A stretch of 48,719 nt of DNA, taken from NCBI GenBank assembly GCA_902801755.1, contig CADCJM010000016.1:1-48719 (forward strand), written 5' to 3'. Origin of the DNA: Oscillospiraceae bacterium (lineage in GTDB: Bacteria; Bacillota; Clostridia; Saccharofermentanales; Saccharofermentanaceae). Below the pieces are notes generated by a model that was given only the letters and a program-made list of their open reading frames with translations, did not search any database and was not told the origin of the DNA. The translations under genes were made by a program, and so were the position numbers. The first letter of the stretch is position 1; each line of letters opens with the position of its first letter. Positions 1 to 9,370 of this stretch are shown piece by piece.

Positions 1-1200
1 TGTCAGGCAGATGACGTATTTACGGAACTTTGCATTGCCAGCCGTACAAAGTCCAAGTGCGATGCACTTGCAGAAGCTCTTAAGGGCAAGACAAAGACTG
101 TCGTAACAACTGCACAGGTTGATGCTGACAAGGTCGATGAACTTGTTGATCTTATTAATTCTTACAAGCCTGATCTCGTAATGAATATCGCACTTCCTTA
201 CCAGGATCTTACGATAATGGACGCATGCCTTATCTGCGGCGTCAATTATATGGATACGGCAAATTACGAGCCTGAAGATACAGACGATCCCGAGTGGAGA
301 GAGATCTATGAGAAGAGATGCAAGGAGAAGGGCTTCTCCGCATATTTCGATTACAGCTGGCAGTGGGCATATAAGGAGAAGTTCGAGCAGGCAGGACTTA
401 CGGCGCTTCTCGGATGCGGCTTCGATCCCGGTGTTACACAGGCTTACTGCGCTTATGCCAAGAAGCATGAGTTCGACACTATCGACACTATCGATATCCT
501 GGACTGCAACGGCGGCGATCACGGCTATGCTTTTGCTACAAACTTCAACCCTGAAGTTAACCTCCGTGAGGTATCTGCTCCCGGCAGCTACATCGAGAAC
601 GGCAAGTGGGTCGAGATCCCTGCAATGAGCATCAAGAGAGAATACGATTTTGATGATGTAGGCATGAAGGATATGTATCTCCTGCATCACGAGGAATTGG
701 AATCTCTTGCAGTGAACATTCCTGAAGTTAAGAGACTCCGTTTCTTCATGACATTCGGACAGAGCTATCTTACTCATATGAAGTGTCTCGAAAATGTCGG
801 CATGCTCTCCACAACACCCGTTAATTTCGAAGGCCACGAGATCGTTCCTATCAAGTTCTTAAAGGCACTTTTGCCTGATCCTGCAAGCCTTGGTCCCCGC
901 ACACACGGCAAGACAAATATCGGCTGCATCTTCACAGGCAAGAAGGACGGCAAAGATAAGTCTTACTACATCTATAATGTCTGCGACCACCAGGAGTGCT
1001 ACAAGGAAGTAGAGAGCCAGGCGATCAGCTACACGACAGGCGTTCCTGCTATGTGCGGCGCACTGATGCTCCTTACAGGCAAGTGGACTGAGAAGGGCGT
1101 TCACACAGTAGAAGAATTCGATCCGGATCCGTTCATCGAAGCACTCGATAAGTACGGACTTCCCAAGAGAGAATCACACACACCTGTACTGGTTGACTGA
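1..1200 (+). CDS. carboxynorspermidine synthase / saccharopine dehydrogenase-like (5' partial)
   Basis: The reading frame is open from base 1, so the N-terminal part with the NAD(P)-binding glycine motif lies outside the window; 399 codons are visible. Saccharopine dehydrogenase-family enzymes of this type reductively condense aspartate semialdehyde with a diamine to give carboxynorspermidine or carboxyspermidine in the cytoplasm. Family-like stretches include NIALPYQDLTIMDACL, GCGFDPGVTQAYCAYA and a C-terminal SYTTGVPAMCGALMLLTGKW. The stop is 2 nt before the start of nspC, the decarboxylase of the next step, so the two form an operon and the substrate assignment rests largely on that neighbour. 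A lysine-pathway saccharopine dehydrogenase is the alternative but is less likely here. Confidence 0.85.
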   Translation, partial: CQADDVFTELCIASRTKSKCDALAEALKGKTKTVVTTAQVDADKVDELVDLINSYKPDLVMNIALPYQDLTIMDACLICGVNYMDTANYEPEDTDDPEWREIYEKRCKEKGFSAYFDYSWQWAYKEKFEQAGLTALLGCGFDPGVTQAYCAYAKKHEFDTIDTIDILDCNGGDHGYAFATNFNPEVNLREVSAPGSYIENGKWVEIPAMSIKREYDFDDVGMKDMYLLHHEELESLAVNIPEVKRLRFFMTFGQSYLTHMKCLENVGMLSTTPVNFEGHEIVPIKFLKALLPDPASLGPRTHGKTNIGCIFTGKKDGKDKSYYIYNVCDHQECYKEVESQAISYTTGVPAMCGALMLLTGKWTEKGVHTVEEFDPDPFIEALDKYGLPKRESHTPVLVD

Positions 1201-1202
1201 GC

Positions 1203-2396
1203 ATGAACGGGATCTTTGACGGACTTACAACTGTATTGGATTCTGATAATATCAAGGCCTTAAAAACACCTTGTTATGTTATTGATGAGAAAAGACTTCT
1301 GCACAATGCGGAAGTCCTCTCGTCAGTTATGTCGCGCACCGGCTGCAGGATCCTTCTGGCGCAGAAGGCGTTCTCCAATTACGACTTCTATCCTCTTATA
1401 TCCGGATATATCTCCGGTACTGAAGCAAGCGGACTTTTCGAAGCACGCCTCGGTAAAGAAGAGATGCCTGAAGGCGAGGTGCATGTGTTCTGCGCAGCAT
1501 ACAGAGATGAAGAGATCGATGAGATCATATCCTATGCTGATCACATCGTTTTCAACTCCATATATCAGCTTAAAAAGTTTGGCCCGTCTGCAAAGAAAGC
1601 TGGCCGCAGTGTAGGCCTTCGTATCAATCCTGAATGCTCCACGCAGGAAGGTCATGAGATATACGATCCGTGCGCTTCAGGGAGCCGTCTTGGCGTGACC
1701 AGAAGCGTATGGGATAAGGAGATGACACCGGATACGTTGGAGATGTTGGACGGCATTCATTTCCATACTCTCTGCGAGCAGGATTCTGATGCTTTGGAGA
1801 TAACTTTAAAAGCTGTCGAAGAGAAGTTCGGCGATGTCCTTACGTCAATGAAATGGCTTAATATGGGCGGCGGCCATCACATTACGAAAGCGGATTACGA
1901 CATAAAGACTCTTGAGCGCGTGATCTTATATGCAAAGGATAAATGGGGCGTGGAGGTCTATCTTGAGCCAGGTGAAGCTGTTGCATTAAATGCAGGTTAT
2001 CTCATGACACGCGTGCTCGATATCGTTGAGAATAACGGCATTAAGATCGCGATCCTTGATTCGAGCGCTGCATGCCATATGCCGGACGTTATCGAAATGC
2101 CTTATACACCGCCTCTTTTAAATGCCGCAAGCGACGGCACAAAGCCTTACAAATACAGGCTCGCAGGCCCCACGTGCCTTTCCGGTGACGTGATCGGCGA
2201 TTACAGTTTTGATAATGAACTTAAGAGGGGCGATATGCTTATTTTCGGAGACATGGCGATCTACACGACAGTTAAGAATAATACATTCAACGGCATGCCG
2301 CTTCCTGATATCTATAAGCTCGGATCAGATGGTTCAGTCGAAAAGATCACAGACTTCGGCTATTCCGATTTTAAGCACAGACTCGGAAGAGCGTGA
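1203..2396 (+). CDS. nspC: carboxynorspermidine decarboxylase
   Basis: PLP-dependent fold-III (alanine-racemase-like barrel) decarboxylase of 397 residues, the usual NspC length. It removes CO2 from carboxynorspermidine or carboxyspermidine, the last step of the alternative spermidine route. The probable PLP lysine is Lys55 in LLAQKAFS. Other family motifs are FHTLCEQDS, LNMGGGHHIT, YLEPGEA, LDSSAACHMPDVIEMPY and a C-terminal GPTCLSGDVIGDY that carries the second-half active-site Cys and Asp. The start follows the previous stop by 2 nt without a strong ribosome binding site, suggesting translational coupling to the upstream synthase-like gene. Confidence 0.93.
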   Translation: MNGIFDGLTTVLDSDNIKALKTPCYVIDEKRLLHNAEVLSSVMSRTGCRILLAQKAFSNYDFYPLISGYISGTEASGLFEARLGKEEMPEGEVHVFCAAYRDEEIDEIISYADHIVFNSIYQLKKFGPSAKKAGRSVGLRINPECSTQEGHEIYDPCASGSRLGVTRSVWDKEMTPDTLEMLDGIHFHTLCEQDSDALEITLKAVEEKFGDVLTSMKWLNMGGGHHITKADYDIKTLERVILYAKDKWGVEVYLEPGEAVALNAGYLMTRVLDIVENNGIKIAILDSSAACHMPDVIEMPYTPPLLNAASDGTKPYKYRLAGPTCLSGDVIGDYSFDNELKRGDMLIFGDMAIYTTVKNNTFNGMPLPDIYKLGSDGSVEKITDFGYSDFKHRLGRA

Positions 2397-2411
2397 TTCT
2401 GACGCTCCGCT

Positions 2412-2452
2412 AAAACTGCGAAAAAGTCCGCCCCAACATTTTCCGCAGTTTT
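2412..2452 (+). terminator. bidirectional terminator between convergent genes
   Basis: AAAACTGCG at 2412-2420 pairs with CGCAGTTTT at 2444-2452, and flanking A and T tracts extend the stem with a one-base bulge. It sits just after nspC and before the 3' end of the opposing lipoprotein gene, so it can stop transcription from both sides. Confidence 0.7.
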
Positions 2453-2543
2453 TTTCGCAAAAATGTTGAGGAAAAAGTTGAGAATCAAGGAAACCCAGCT
2501 TTTTCCGCAGTTTTTTCGCAAAAATGTTGAGGAAAATGTTGAG
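2439..2543. repeat. two direct copies of a ~43-nt repeat
   Basis: A unit starting TTTTCCGCAG and ending GTTGAG occurs at about 2439-2482 and again at 2501-2543, with a 62-nt period and only a few differences. Each copy contains a T-tract, CGC, A-tract mini-hairpin. It lies wholly in the convergent intergenic space and looks like duplication of the terminator arm. Confidence 0.75.
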
Positions 2544-2550
2544 TGCCTGT

Positions 2551-3672
2551 TTAGTCTAAGCCGTTGTCATCAGGACCGTAAAGAACTGCGTAATTAAGAG
2601 CGACGCTTTCTATGAAGTAGTATTTTTCTGTAAGTTCATTAGCTATCTTCATAAGTTCATCGTACGTCATATCACGTTTGAATTCGATCTGGAAATCACT
2701 GGTAATCTCAATATATCCTACGATCTCGGCGCCTATCTCGTCACATATCTTCTGTATCTTCTCTTTATCGTTGGGAGTGCCTACAGAGCAGCTTATCAGG
2801 AGCTGGTTTTTGACATAACTTATTCCCGTTTTCTCATCAGTAACTATGTCGTCTTTAGTAGAGTCTTTGTAATACAGCTCGCTCGTGGTCTCACCCGTGT
2901 TTTGCTCTGCTTCATAGCCTAAAAGAAAATGCCTTCTTTCAGCTTTGTTGGTACATGTGATCCTGATCTCCAATTTATCGGGCTCATATTCGAGTTCAGC
3001 AAGGAAGGTTAAGTCATCACTTGCCTTGAACTCAGAATATTTGTAGTAATAGGGTTTGTTTCCATCCGCAGTATCAGAATCTGCAGGAGCTCCAAAGAGT
3101 TTTAAAAGTTCGCTTTCGATATTTAAATAGCGGTCCTTCATTTCTTCAAATGAAAGATCATATTCAGAAGCAGAGCATATGAATTCGACAATGTAGACAT
3201 TTCCGATCTCCTGATTGGTAATGAATCTGAATTTGTTGAAGGACGGGGTTCCTGAACTGACCTTCATGGAGTAATCGTAAAAGAACTGTTCTTCGCCTTT
3301 CGGATCTTCGGTATAGGTGGTGTTCGAGGAATCATATTTCATTTTAAATTCCTCTTCGAATGACTGTTCATAATAGTCTTCAATCAAAGCCAAACCGTTT
3401 ACTATTTTCCTGCCTGTCACGCTTTGCATTAATTCGCATATATCTGCAGTCTGTCCGTCGCCATAATCAGGCGCTTCGGTAACTTTCTCCGGTCCGTATT
3501 CTTTGTCATATGACTTTTCAGTTGTGACAGTTGTTTCTGTCGTAACAGTGGTGGTCTCAGATGCAGTCTCGGTTGTGACCGCTTCTGTGTCATCAGGCTC
3601 AGATCTATTACTGCATGAAGCAATGGAAAGAATAAACGTTAATGCAAGTGCTGCAGCTAATACCTTTTTCAT
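2551..3672 (-). CDS. lipoprotein with subtilase-prodomain-like C-terminus
   Basis: 373 residues starting at MKKVLAAALA. This start is preferred over the ATG five codons upstream because a GGGGG Shine-Dalgarno lies just before it. A signal peptide ends in the lipobox SIASC, so the protein should be lipid-anchored outside the membrane. A Thr/Glu-rich linker follows (about residues 25-55), typical of surface lipoproteins of this genome. The last ~85 residues (NQLLISCSVGTPNDKEK and on, to GAEIVGYIEITSDFQIEF) resemble the fervidolysin-type propeptide fold found in front of subtilases, but no protease domain is present. I do not recognise the middle part. Function unknown; a protease inhibitor or protein-binding role is only a guess from the fold. 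Confidence 0.7.
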   Translation of the reverse strand: MKKVLAAALALTFILSIASCSNRSEPDDTEAVTTETASETTTVTTETTVTTEKSYDKEYGPEKVTEAPDYGDGQTADICELMQSVTGRKIVNGLALIEDYYEQSFEEEFKMKYDSSNTTYTEDPKGEEQFFYDYSMKVSSGTPSFNKFRFITNQEIGNVYIVEFICSASEYDLSFEEMKDRYLNIESELLKLFGAPADSDTADGNKPYYYKYSEFKASDDLTFLAELEYEPDKLEIRITCTNKAERRHFLLGYEAEQNTGETTSELYYKDSTKDDIVTDEKTGISYVKNQLLISCSVGTPNDKEKIQKICDEIGAEIVGYIEITSDFQIEFKRDMTYDELMKIANELTEKYYFIESVALNYAVLYGPDDNGLD

Positions 3673-3775
3673 TTTTGAATCCCCCATAAATTATCCCCAT
3701 TGATAATTTATGATTATACAATCGATAAGATTTAAATACACCACCTGATATCCATTTATCTTGGGGTACCCATGC

Positions 3776-3781
3776 TATAAT
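3776..3781 (+). promoter_or_regulatory. -10 element of the promoter for the 3835 gene
   Basis: TATAAT lies 54 nt before the ATG at 3835. Transcription from it would start near 3788, after the ATG at 3781-3786, so that earlier ATG is not usable. No clear -35 box is visible. Confidence 0.45.
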
Positions 3782-3834
3782 GGGTGCATTGGTGTTGGCT
3801 TTTTCTGTTTTTTCTCGTGGGAGATGTTTTGATT

Positions 3835-4494
3835 ATGCGCAGTCCTTTCAGGTTTATTATTTTCGCGATCAGGAGACCTAAGGCAGCACTTTTTACTGTT
3901 GCTTTGACCTTGGCATTTTTTGCAGTGTTTCTGCTTTATTTCGGATTCCAGTATGTTATCGGCGACTTTAATAAAGTTGATCTGAATTTCCCGACGTATG
4001 ATCTGGGTTCTGTCAAGCAATGCTCACGTGTTTCCGGTTATACAACTAATGCCTGGGGACATTTCTCTGTAAGGACTTCTGATTCGGGATATCTCAGCTA
4101 CTATTTTATTCCGCAGTTCGATAACGATGCCGATCCCAAATCAATTAAGAAGATGATCGTTATGAGAGTTGACTCTGAAGATGTGAAGGCCTGGAATGCG
4201 CTGTCTAACTATACGCAGAAAAGGTTTGTCCATACTTTTTCAAGCCCGCCGGAACCAATGCATATAGACGGATATGCGCACGCGATGCCTTTTGAATTGA
4301 AAGAACAGGCCATAGCTCAATTGGAGAAAAACGGTTATAGTAACGCTGAAGCAAATACAGTTTTGGTTCCGTATACGATCTCTAACGATGCGTCGACCAG
4401 GAATTCTCTGCTCTCAGCAGGAGCAGCATGTGCTCTTGCTGCAATTGTGTGCTTTGTTATCTGGATCGGCAAAGGTGCGAATTTCAGAGACTGA
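3835..4494 (+). CDS. two-TM membrane protein of unknown function
   Basis: 219 residues from ATG 3835 (MRSPFRFII), chosen because GGGAGA lies upstream and the -10 box at 3776 excludes the earlier ATG. There is one membrane helix near residues 15-45 (AALFTVALTLAFFAVFLLYF) and a second near the C-terminus (LLSAGAACALAAIVCFVIWI). The ~130 residues between them are probably extracytoplasmic. I do not recognise the family. The gene is alone between two minus-strand genes, so context gives no clue to its job. Confidence 0.65.
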   Translation: MRSPFRFIIFAIRRPKAALFTVALTLAFFAVFLLYFGFQYVIGDFNKVDLNFPTYDLGSVKQCSRVSGYTTNAWGHFSVRTSDSGYLSYYFIPQFDNDADPKSIKKMIVMRVDSEDVKAWNALSNYTQKRFVHTFSSPPEPMHIDGYAHAMPFELKEQAIAQLEKNGYSNAEANTVLVPYTISNDASTRNSLLSAGAACALAAIVCFVIWIGKGANFRD

Positions 4495-4515
4495 AATTTG
4501 CAAAAAAGTACAGGT

Positions 4516-5886
4516 TTATTCAGCTATTGTAAAACTTACTGTCGTGCCTTCGTTAAGCTTGCTCTGAATGTCTAACTGTGAGTTATGAAGCTTTACGATC
4601 CTGTCACATAACGCAAGGCCTATTCCTGCGCCGTGAGCTTTTCTGGACCTGGATTTATCAACCATATAAAACGCTTCGGTAACTTTCTTCAGATCCGCTT
4701 CAGGAATTCCCATGCCGTGATCTGTGACACTGAATGTGAAGCCTTCTCCGGTCTTTTTGCCTGATACCTCAATAAGATCTGTATTAGACTTCAGAGCGTT
4801 GTCTATGAGGTTGGTCAGAACGGTCTTAATCAGGTCGTATTCGACAGTTATATATTCCTGATCGCAGTCGAATGTGATAGTGACATCCTGATTGACCGAA
4901 CTGTATACGTGCTTCAAGTCGTCGAAAAGTTCCTCTGCGGGAATGCTCTCTTTGGTGATCTTAGTGCTGTCTGCCGCGATAAGGTTAAGAAGATTAAATG
5001 AGAGTTTCTCAAGCCTTAAGCCTTCATTTAAGATGTAATTGGAGGCTTCTTTGATCTCCTGATCTTCTGTGTGGCTGTGGTAGATCATGTCGGCATAGCC
5101 AACGATGCTGGTCATTGGGGTCTTCATCTCGTGGGAAAAGGCAGCGATGAAATCATCCTTTTCCCTGACAGAATTCTCGAGCTCGGAGATTTTCTCTTCG
5201 ATAGTATCTGCCATCTTGTTGTAAGATGCTGCCATGTCGGCGAATTCATCATTTGAAGTTATCGTTATACGTTTTTTATAATCGCCCGCTGCCATTGCCT
5301 CGCTGGTTTTTCTTACGTGTTCGACCCTTGCGGATATGCTTTTGGAGAATACATAAGCAATGACAATGCTTAATGCAAGAGAAACAGCAAGGATAATGAT
5401 GAAGCTGTTTCTCAGGCTCTCGAAATTCTCATATACACCGGTTACATCTTTCGCAGTCTGAAGGATAAACTTCTGGTCACCAGTATCTATGATGCCCGTG
5501 AAGACGACGATCGTGCGGCCGTCTGTTGTAAAGCTCTTATACTGATTGGCTGATGCACCGTCAAGGTATTCTCCGGGTATTGCGTAAGAGATACCCTGTA
5601 ATACCGGTTCTCTGGTGTCTTTATAAAGATTGATATGTTCATGGTTCGATCTGTCGGCGTATTGGGCGGCGAGAATTATGGCGCTTTGCTGATCGAGATT
5701 TGCGGTGAGAGTGCCATAGCTTTGTGAGATGAGAAGGGCGCTTGACTGAAATTCTTTTATGCCGTTATCTATCTGATAATCCAGATTCTTTTTAAAATCG
5801 ACGGATAATATGAAATATCCGAAGATAAGAAGTGCAGCGGCCATGACGCCGGATATGCCTAAAAAGAGCTTGGTCGACAGCTTCAT
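4516..5886 (-). CDS. sensor histidine kinase
   Basis: 456 residues. TM1 is near 7-28 and TM2 near 161-184, flanking a ~130-residue extracytoplasmic sensor region; a HAMP linker follows (about 185-235). The HisKA domain has the phospho-accepting His252 in AAFSHEMKTPMTS. The HATPase domain has N box TNLIDNALKS, G1 DHGMGIPE and G2 HGAGIGLALC. It autophosphorylates and passes phosphate to the response regulator encoded just upstream; the two genes overlap by one base. The signal is unknown. The lipoprotein gene first in the operon may be an accessory sensor or a target. Confidence 0.95.
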   Translation of the reverse strand: MKLSTKLFLGISGVMAAALLIFGYFILSVDFKKNLDYQIDNGIKEFQSSALLISQSYGTLTANLDQQSAIILAAQYADRSNHEHINLYKDTREPVLQGISYAIPGEYLDGASANQYKSFTTDGRTIVVFTGIIDTGDQKFILQTAKDVTGVYENFESLRNSFIIILAVSLALSIVIAYVFSKSISARVEHVRKTSEAMAAGDYKKRITITSNDEFADMAASYNKMADTIEEKISELENSVREKDDFIAAFSHEMKTPMTSIVGYADMIYHSHTEDQEIKEASNYILNEGLRLEKLSFNLLNLIAADSTKITKESIPAEELFDDLKHVYSSVNQDVTITFDCDQEYITVEYDLIKTVLTNLIDNALKSNTDLIEVSGKKTGEGFTFSVTDHGMGIPEADLKKVTEAFYMVDKSRSRKAHGAGIGLALCDRIVKLHNSQLDIQSKLNEGTTVSFTIAE

Positions 5887-6545
5887 TATTTTATGACATC
5901 CATTCTGTAGCCGATGCCGTGGACTGTCTGGATAAGACTGTCGTAGCCGAGCTTTTTCCTAAGACTGCTTATGTGATTATCGATGGTCCTGGTATCTCCG
6001 ATCACAGGTTCGTTCCAGACCATCTCATAAAGGCTGGTCCTTGACATAGCGATATTCTTATTAATGATGAAGATCTCAAGAAGGTCGAATTCCTTGGCTG
6101 TCAATGAGACCGGTTTGCCGGCCTTCGTGACAGTTCTTGATTCCAGATTGACCTCAATATCAAGGTAAGTGAATTTGTTCTCTTTTTTGGAAGTTCTTCT
6201 CAAAAGAGCTTCGACACGTGCGAGGAGTTCGCCAATCTGGAAAGGCTTTCCGATATAATCGTCTGCGCCCATCTTAAGACCGCGTATCTTGTCGCCTGTC
6301 TGATTCATGGCAGAAATAATGATCACCGGTGTTTTTGAAGGCTTGATATATTCGATGAGCTCAAAACCGCTTGCACCCGGAAGCATGAGATCAAGCAGCA
6401 CAAGATCCCAGCTGCCGGAGTCGAACATCTGCTCTCCGGTAATGCCGTCTGATGCGATCTTGCATAAATATCCTTCTCTGGTGAGGGCTGACTTCATCAG
6501 GTTGGAAATAGCATCGTCATCTTCAATTATGAGGATCTTGTACAT
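5886..6545 (-). CDS. OmpR-family response regulator
   Basis: 219 residues. The receiver domain has the acidic pocket IEDDD at 7-11, phospho-acceptor Asp52 in LLDLMLPG and the conserved Lys in GKPF. The C-terminal winged helix (about 125-219) contains LTAKEFDLLEIF and HISSLRKKLG, typical of the OmpR/PhoB class. It is the cognate partner of the histidine kinase that follows. It binds DNA as a phosphorylated dimer; its targets are not visible here, although the lipoprotein gene 24 bp upstream lies in the same transcription unit. Confidence 0.95.
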   Translation of the reverse strand: MYKILIIEDDDAISNLMKSALTREGYLCKIASDGITGEQMFDSGSWDLVLLDLMLPGASGFELIEYIKPSKTPVIIISAMNQTGDKIRGLKMGADDYIGKPFQIGELLARVEALLRRTSKKENKFTYLDIEVNLESRTVTKAGKPVSLTAKEFDLLEIFIINKNIAMSRTSLYEMVWNEPVIGDTRTIDNHISSLRKKLGYDSLIQTVHGIGYRMDVIK

Positions 6546-6569
6546 ATCTGTTCCTTATTGCTCCTTATG

Positions 6570-7409
6570 TTAATCAAACACTACATTAACAGGATCGTAC
6601 ACGATTATATATGTCATTATACCTGCAGAGGGATCATATTCAATCTCGATATCGTTCTGCTGATCCCTTGTGATCTTAACCTGATAGGTATTGTCCTTTT
6701 GAGTTACGGTAAAATCATAATTTGCATAAGATTCAAGGATTGCTCTCTTGTTCAGGGTATAGACATAAGCCTGGAAAAGTTCATCTGTAGCTTTGGCAAC
6801 ATAGCCTGATGTCATATGATCCCCGAAGTACTTTTCGATGTGGAATCCATTCTTAAAGAAGATGCTTCCCGCGAGGCGTTCGCCGTTAAAGGATAAGGTG
6901 TTCTCCCCGAGTATGCTGGTTATCTCATATCCGTCCTTTACGTAAGGTGCTAAAGCCTTCTGAATAGCCGGGTCCTTTATGATCGAAATATCAATACTTG
7001 AGAACGGATAATTGCCAGAGTAATTGCGCCTGATCTCCCTTATCTCGACAAGAGCCTGACTCTCAGGTGACAGACTGTTATACAGATCCGTATCAAAATC
7101 ATTTATGTACGTGTCATCACCGCCTGCCTGGGGCGAGCATAACGCATACAGAAAAAACTTCTGTTCTTCGGTTAAGGCTTCGTATCCGTTAAACAGCGAC
7201 TCTTTATCGGGATTGTTCTTGAAGATGTAATCAGAGATGGTCTTGGCGGAAGCAGAGGCTTCTGTTTCTGAACGCGCTGTGCTTTCTGCCGCCGTTTCAG
7301 AAGCGGCAAATGTTCCTGAAATATCCTTGCTGCACGAGGTTACGATAACGCCCGTAAACAGCAGTGATGCAGCTGTAACTCCTGCTGCAAGTTTTTTTGT
7401 AAGTGCCAT
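6570..7409 (-). CDS. lipoprotein heading a two-component operon
   Basis: 279 residues. The signal peptide (MALTKKLAAGVTAASLLFTG) ends in the lipobox VTSC, and an Ala/Ser/Glu/Thr-rich linker runs to about residue 55. The remainder is a globular domain I do not recognise. GGAGGA is placed well before the ATG. It is first in a three-gene minus-strand unit, followed by the response regulator and the kinase, so it may be a ligand-binding accessory to that sensor or a product of the same regulon. No enzymatic motif was seen. Confidence 0.7.
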   Translation of the reverse strand: MALTKKLAAGVTAASLLFTGVIVTSCSKDISGTFAASETAAESTARSETEASASAKTISDYIFKNNPDKESLFNGYEALTEEQKFFLYALCSPQAGGDDTYINDFDTDLYNSLSPESQALVEIREIRRNYSGNYPFSSIDISIIKDPAIQKALAPYVKDGYEITSILGENTLSFNGERLAGSIFFKNGFHIEKYFGDHMTSGYVAKATDELFQAYVYTLNKRAILESYANYDFTVTQKDNTYQVKITRDQQNDIEIEYDPSAGIMTYIIVYDPVNVVFD

Positions 7410-7561
7410 ATTTATCCTCCATACTGATTTTACGTCATTATCGTGCAGTCTGATAGTACTGTTTCTATGTAAAGCAAATCTACGGTAAATCTACAGAAAT
7501 TGTAAAATCTTTTATTTGAAATAATAAATTGCTTAAGTCAAAGCAGATAGAGTTACCGGCA

Positions 7562-7570
7562 TGATATAAT
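7562..7570 (+). promoter_or_regulatory. extended -10 promoter (TGaTATAAT)
   Basis: TG-A-TATAAT forms a perfect extended -10 element 100 nt before the hydrolase start at 7670; no matching -35 is needed or seen. The same TGaTATAAT element precedes the PRTase gene at 30531. Confidence 0.65.
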
Positions 7571-7669
7571 TAGACGGGAAATCTCTTATTACAGACAGTT
7601 TTTGATGTCTGTTTTACGGGAGTGCAGAATTATATGGGGTGAATTATCTTTTGTTTTCGCGAAAAGCTC

Positions 7670-9298
7670 ATGGAGAAAAAGAGAAACAAAAAAGCGATAA
7701 TCATCACGGCATTAGTGATGCTGACGGGAATCCTGCTTGTACTGGCGGGGCTTTTCGGAGGCTGGTTTGCAGGGCTTTTTAACAAGGGCTTTGATTACAG
7801 GAACATAAGCAAGGAAGATCTCGGCAAGAGCTATAAGACTGACATCAAGGTCGATTACGATGATCTGGATATTAAGAATTCAGCGCTGCAGAATTTTGGT
7901 GACAACGACGGTTTTGCAATGATCCTTCTGGACCTTTCAGATCTCAGCGAGAAAGACAGGAATCTTTACTTTTCGAAGATAGGACAGCATATCACCATTG
8001 AGGGCAGGTTAAGAGCTTTAGGTGATGATGAATACGCTGAAGTTGCCGGGAGCATGTATAAGGTTTACGATGAAATCTACTACAGAAAAGTGGAAGACGG
8101 ATCCTGGGCCGGCAAAACATTAGAGGAATTCCATGAGAAGCTGATAACGGAGGTGATCCCGTTGCTGCCTTACTGCTTCAAAGTTAAATCTGTCAGCGCA
8201 TTTAACTGGATGCCTTTCGTTCCTGCCGGTGCGGTACTTTTCATACTCTCGCTGATCGTAGAGATATGCTTTGTTTTCAAGCTTAAGAAAAGGATCGTGC
8301 TGCCCATTGTATATGGACTTCTTATCATCGTTCCTTCCGTCATGCTCTTTAATCACATCAGGACGATCCTGACAGTGAAGAAAGCGGGCGGCGGTTTATA
8401 CACAATGAAGAATATCGAATGCACCGACACTGACGGTATGCTTGGTTCCGGTGCTGCGAACATAGAAGAACTTCTGGACTGGATCTTCAATAACCACTTA
8501 TATGGGATCAGGCCGCGCTTTAATGTGGAGAGCTACGGCTGCGCGGCTTTTGCGGCTGTCACACCTGAAGGCAAGCACCTTTTCGGACGCAATTTCGATT
8601 ATCCGGAGACAGATACACTGCTTATTTATTCGCATCCGGAAGGATGTTATGAGTCGATAGGTGTTGCCGATCTTGGTGTTTTCGGTGTCAGTCAGAATTA
8701 TCCTATAAGTCCTGACTCGCCTCTGGGCAGACTATTAATGGTCATTACGCCTTATGTCGTAGTGGATGGAATGAATGAGAAAGGTGTAGGAGCGGGGATC
8801 TTAGAGCTGAATATCGGGGAGACACATCAGGATAACGGCAAGCCTGATCTTCTGGTCTTCTGCGCGGTGAGAGCGATCCTCGATAAATGCGCATCAGTAG
8901 ATGAGGCAATCGAATTGCTCAGTTCATACGATATGCATTCGCCGAACGTATCCTACCATCTCTTCATCACGGACAAGACCGGCAGATATGTTGTCGTCGA
9001 GTGGCTTGATAATGAGATGGTCGTAGTAGAACACCCCTGCTGCACCAACAGTGTTGTTGCACCGGGAGAAAATTACAACAAGGGCTTGCCGGACAGCAGG
9101 CTGCCGGCAATGGAAGAATGTCTTGGAGACAGCCGTAAAGCCACAGAGGAACAGGCAATGGCGATACTTGGCAAAGTCAAGAACAAGAACATAACCGAGT
9201 GGTCCTGCGTCTATAATCTTGAAGACTTCACCGTCAGCATCTGTCTGGACGGAGATTATACAAAGGTATACACATTCAACGTAAAAGAACTGAGGTAA
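7670..9298 (+). CDS. membrane-anchored Ntn hydrolase (choloylglycine hydrolase / NAAA-like)
   Basis: 542 residues in two halves. Residues 1-240 hold membrane helices near 9-33, 183-203 and 209-230, with a ~140-residue loop after the first. Residues ~285-542 form a linear-amide C-N hydrolase domain, with probable nucleophile Cys291 in SYGCAAFAA and the GRNFDY motif at 306-311. This superfamily includes penicillin V acylase, bile salt hydrolase, acid ceramidase and NAAA. These enzymes use an N-terminal Cys freed by cleavage; here it is internal, so self-cleavage at Gly290/Cys291 is expected by analogy. The substrate is unknown. The ATG has no good Shine-Dalgarno, and no better in-frame start was found. 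Confidence 0.8.
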   Translation: MEKKRNKKAIIITALVMLTGILLVLAGLFGGWFAGLFNKGFDYRNISKEDLGKSYKTDIKVDYDDLDIKNSALQNFGDNDGFAMILLDLSDLSEKDRNLYFSKIGQHITIEGRLRALGDDEYAEVAGSMYKVYDEIYYRKVEDGSWAGKTLEEFHEKLITEVIPLLPYCFKVKSVSAFNWMPFVPAGAVLFILSLIVEICFVFKLKKRIVLPIVYGLLIIVPSVMLFNHIRTILTVKKAGGGLYTMKNIECTDTDGMLGSGAANIEELLDWIFNNHLYGIRPRFNVESYGCAAFAAVTPEGKHLFGRNFDYPETDTLLIYSHPEGCYESIGVADLGVFGVSQNYPISPDSPLGRLLMVITPYVVVDGMNEKGVGAGILELNIGETHQDNGKPDLLVFCAVRAILDKCASVDEAIELLSSYDMHSPNVSYHLFITDKTGRYVVVEWLDNEMVVVEHPCCTNSVVAPGENYNKGLPDSRLPAMEECLGDSRKATEEQAMAILGKVKNKNITEWSCVYNLEDFTVSICLDGDYTKVYTFNVKELR

Positions 9299-9370
9299 CT
9301 GATCAGAACAAAAGCACATAGCCGGATAACACAACGCAATTGATAAGCTGCACAGCGGACGGGGTACATT

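Noticed and set aside
859..1104. 81-codon minus-strand open frame
   Set aside because: Antisense shadow of the saccharopine dehydrogenase-like gene with no supporting signals.
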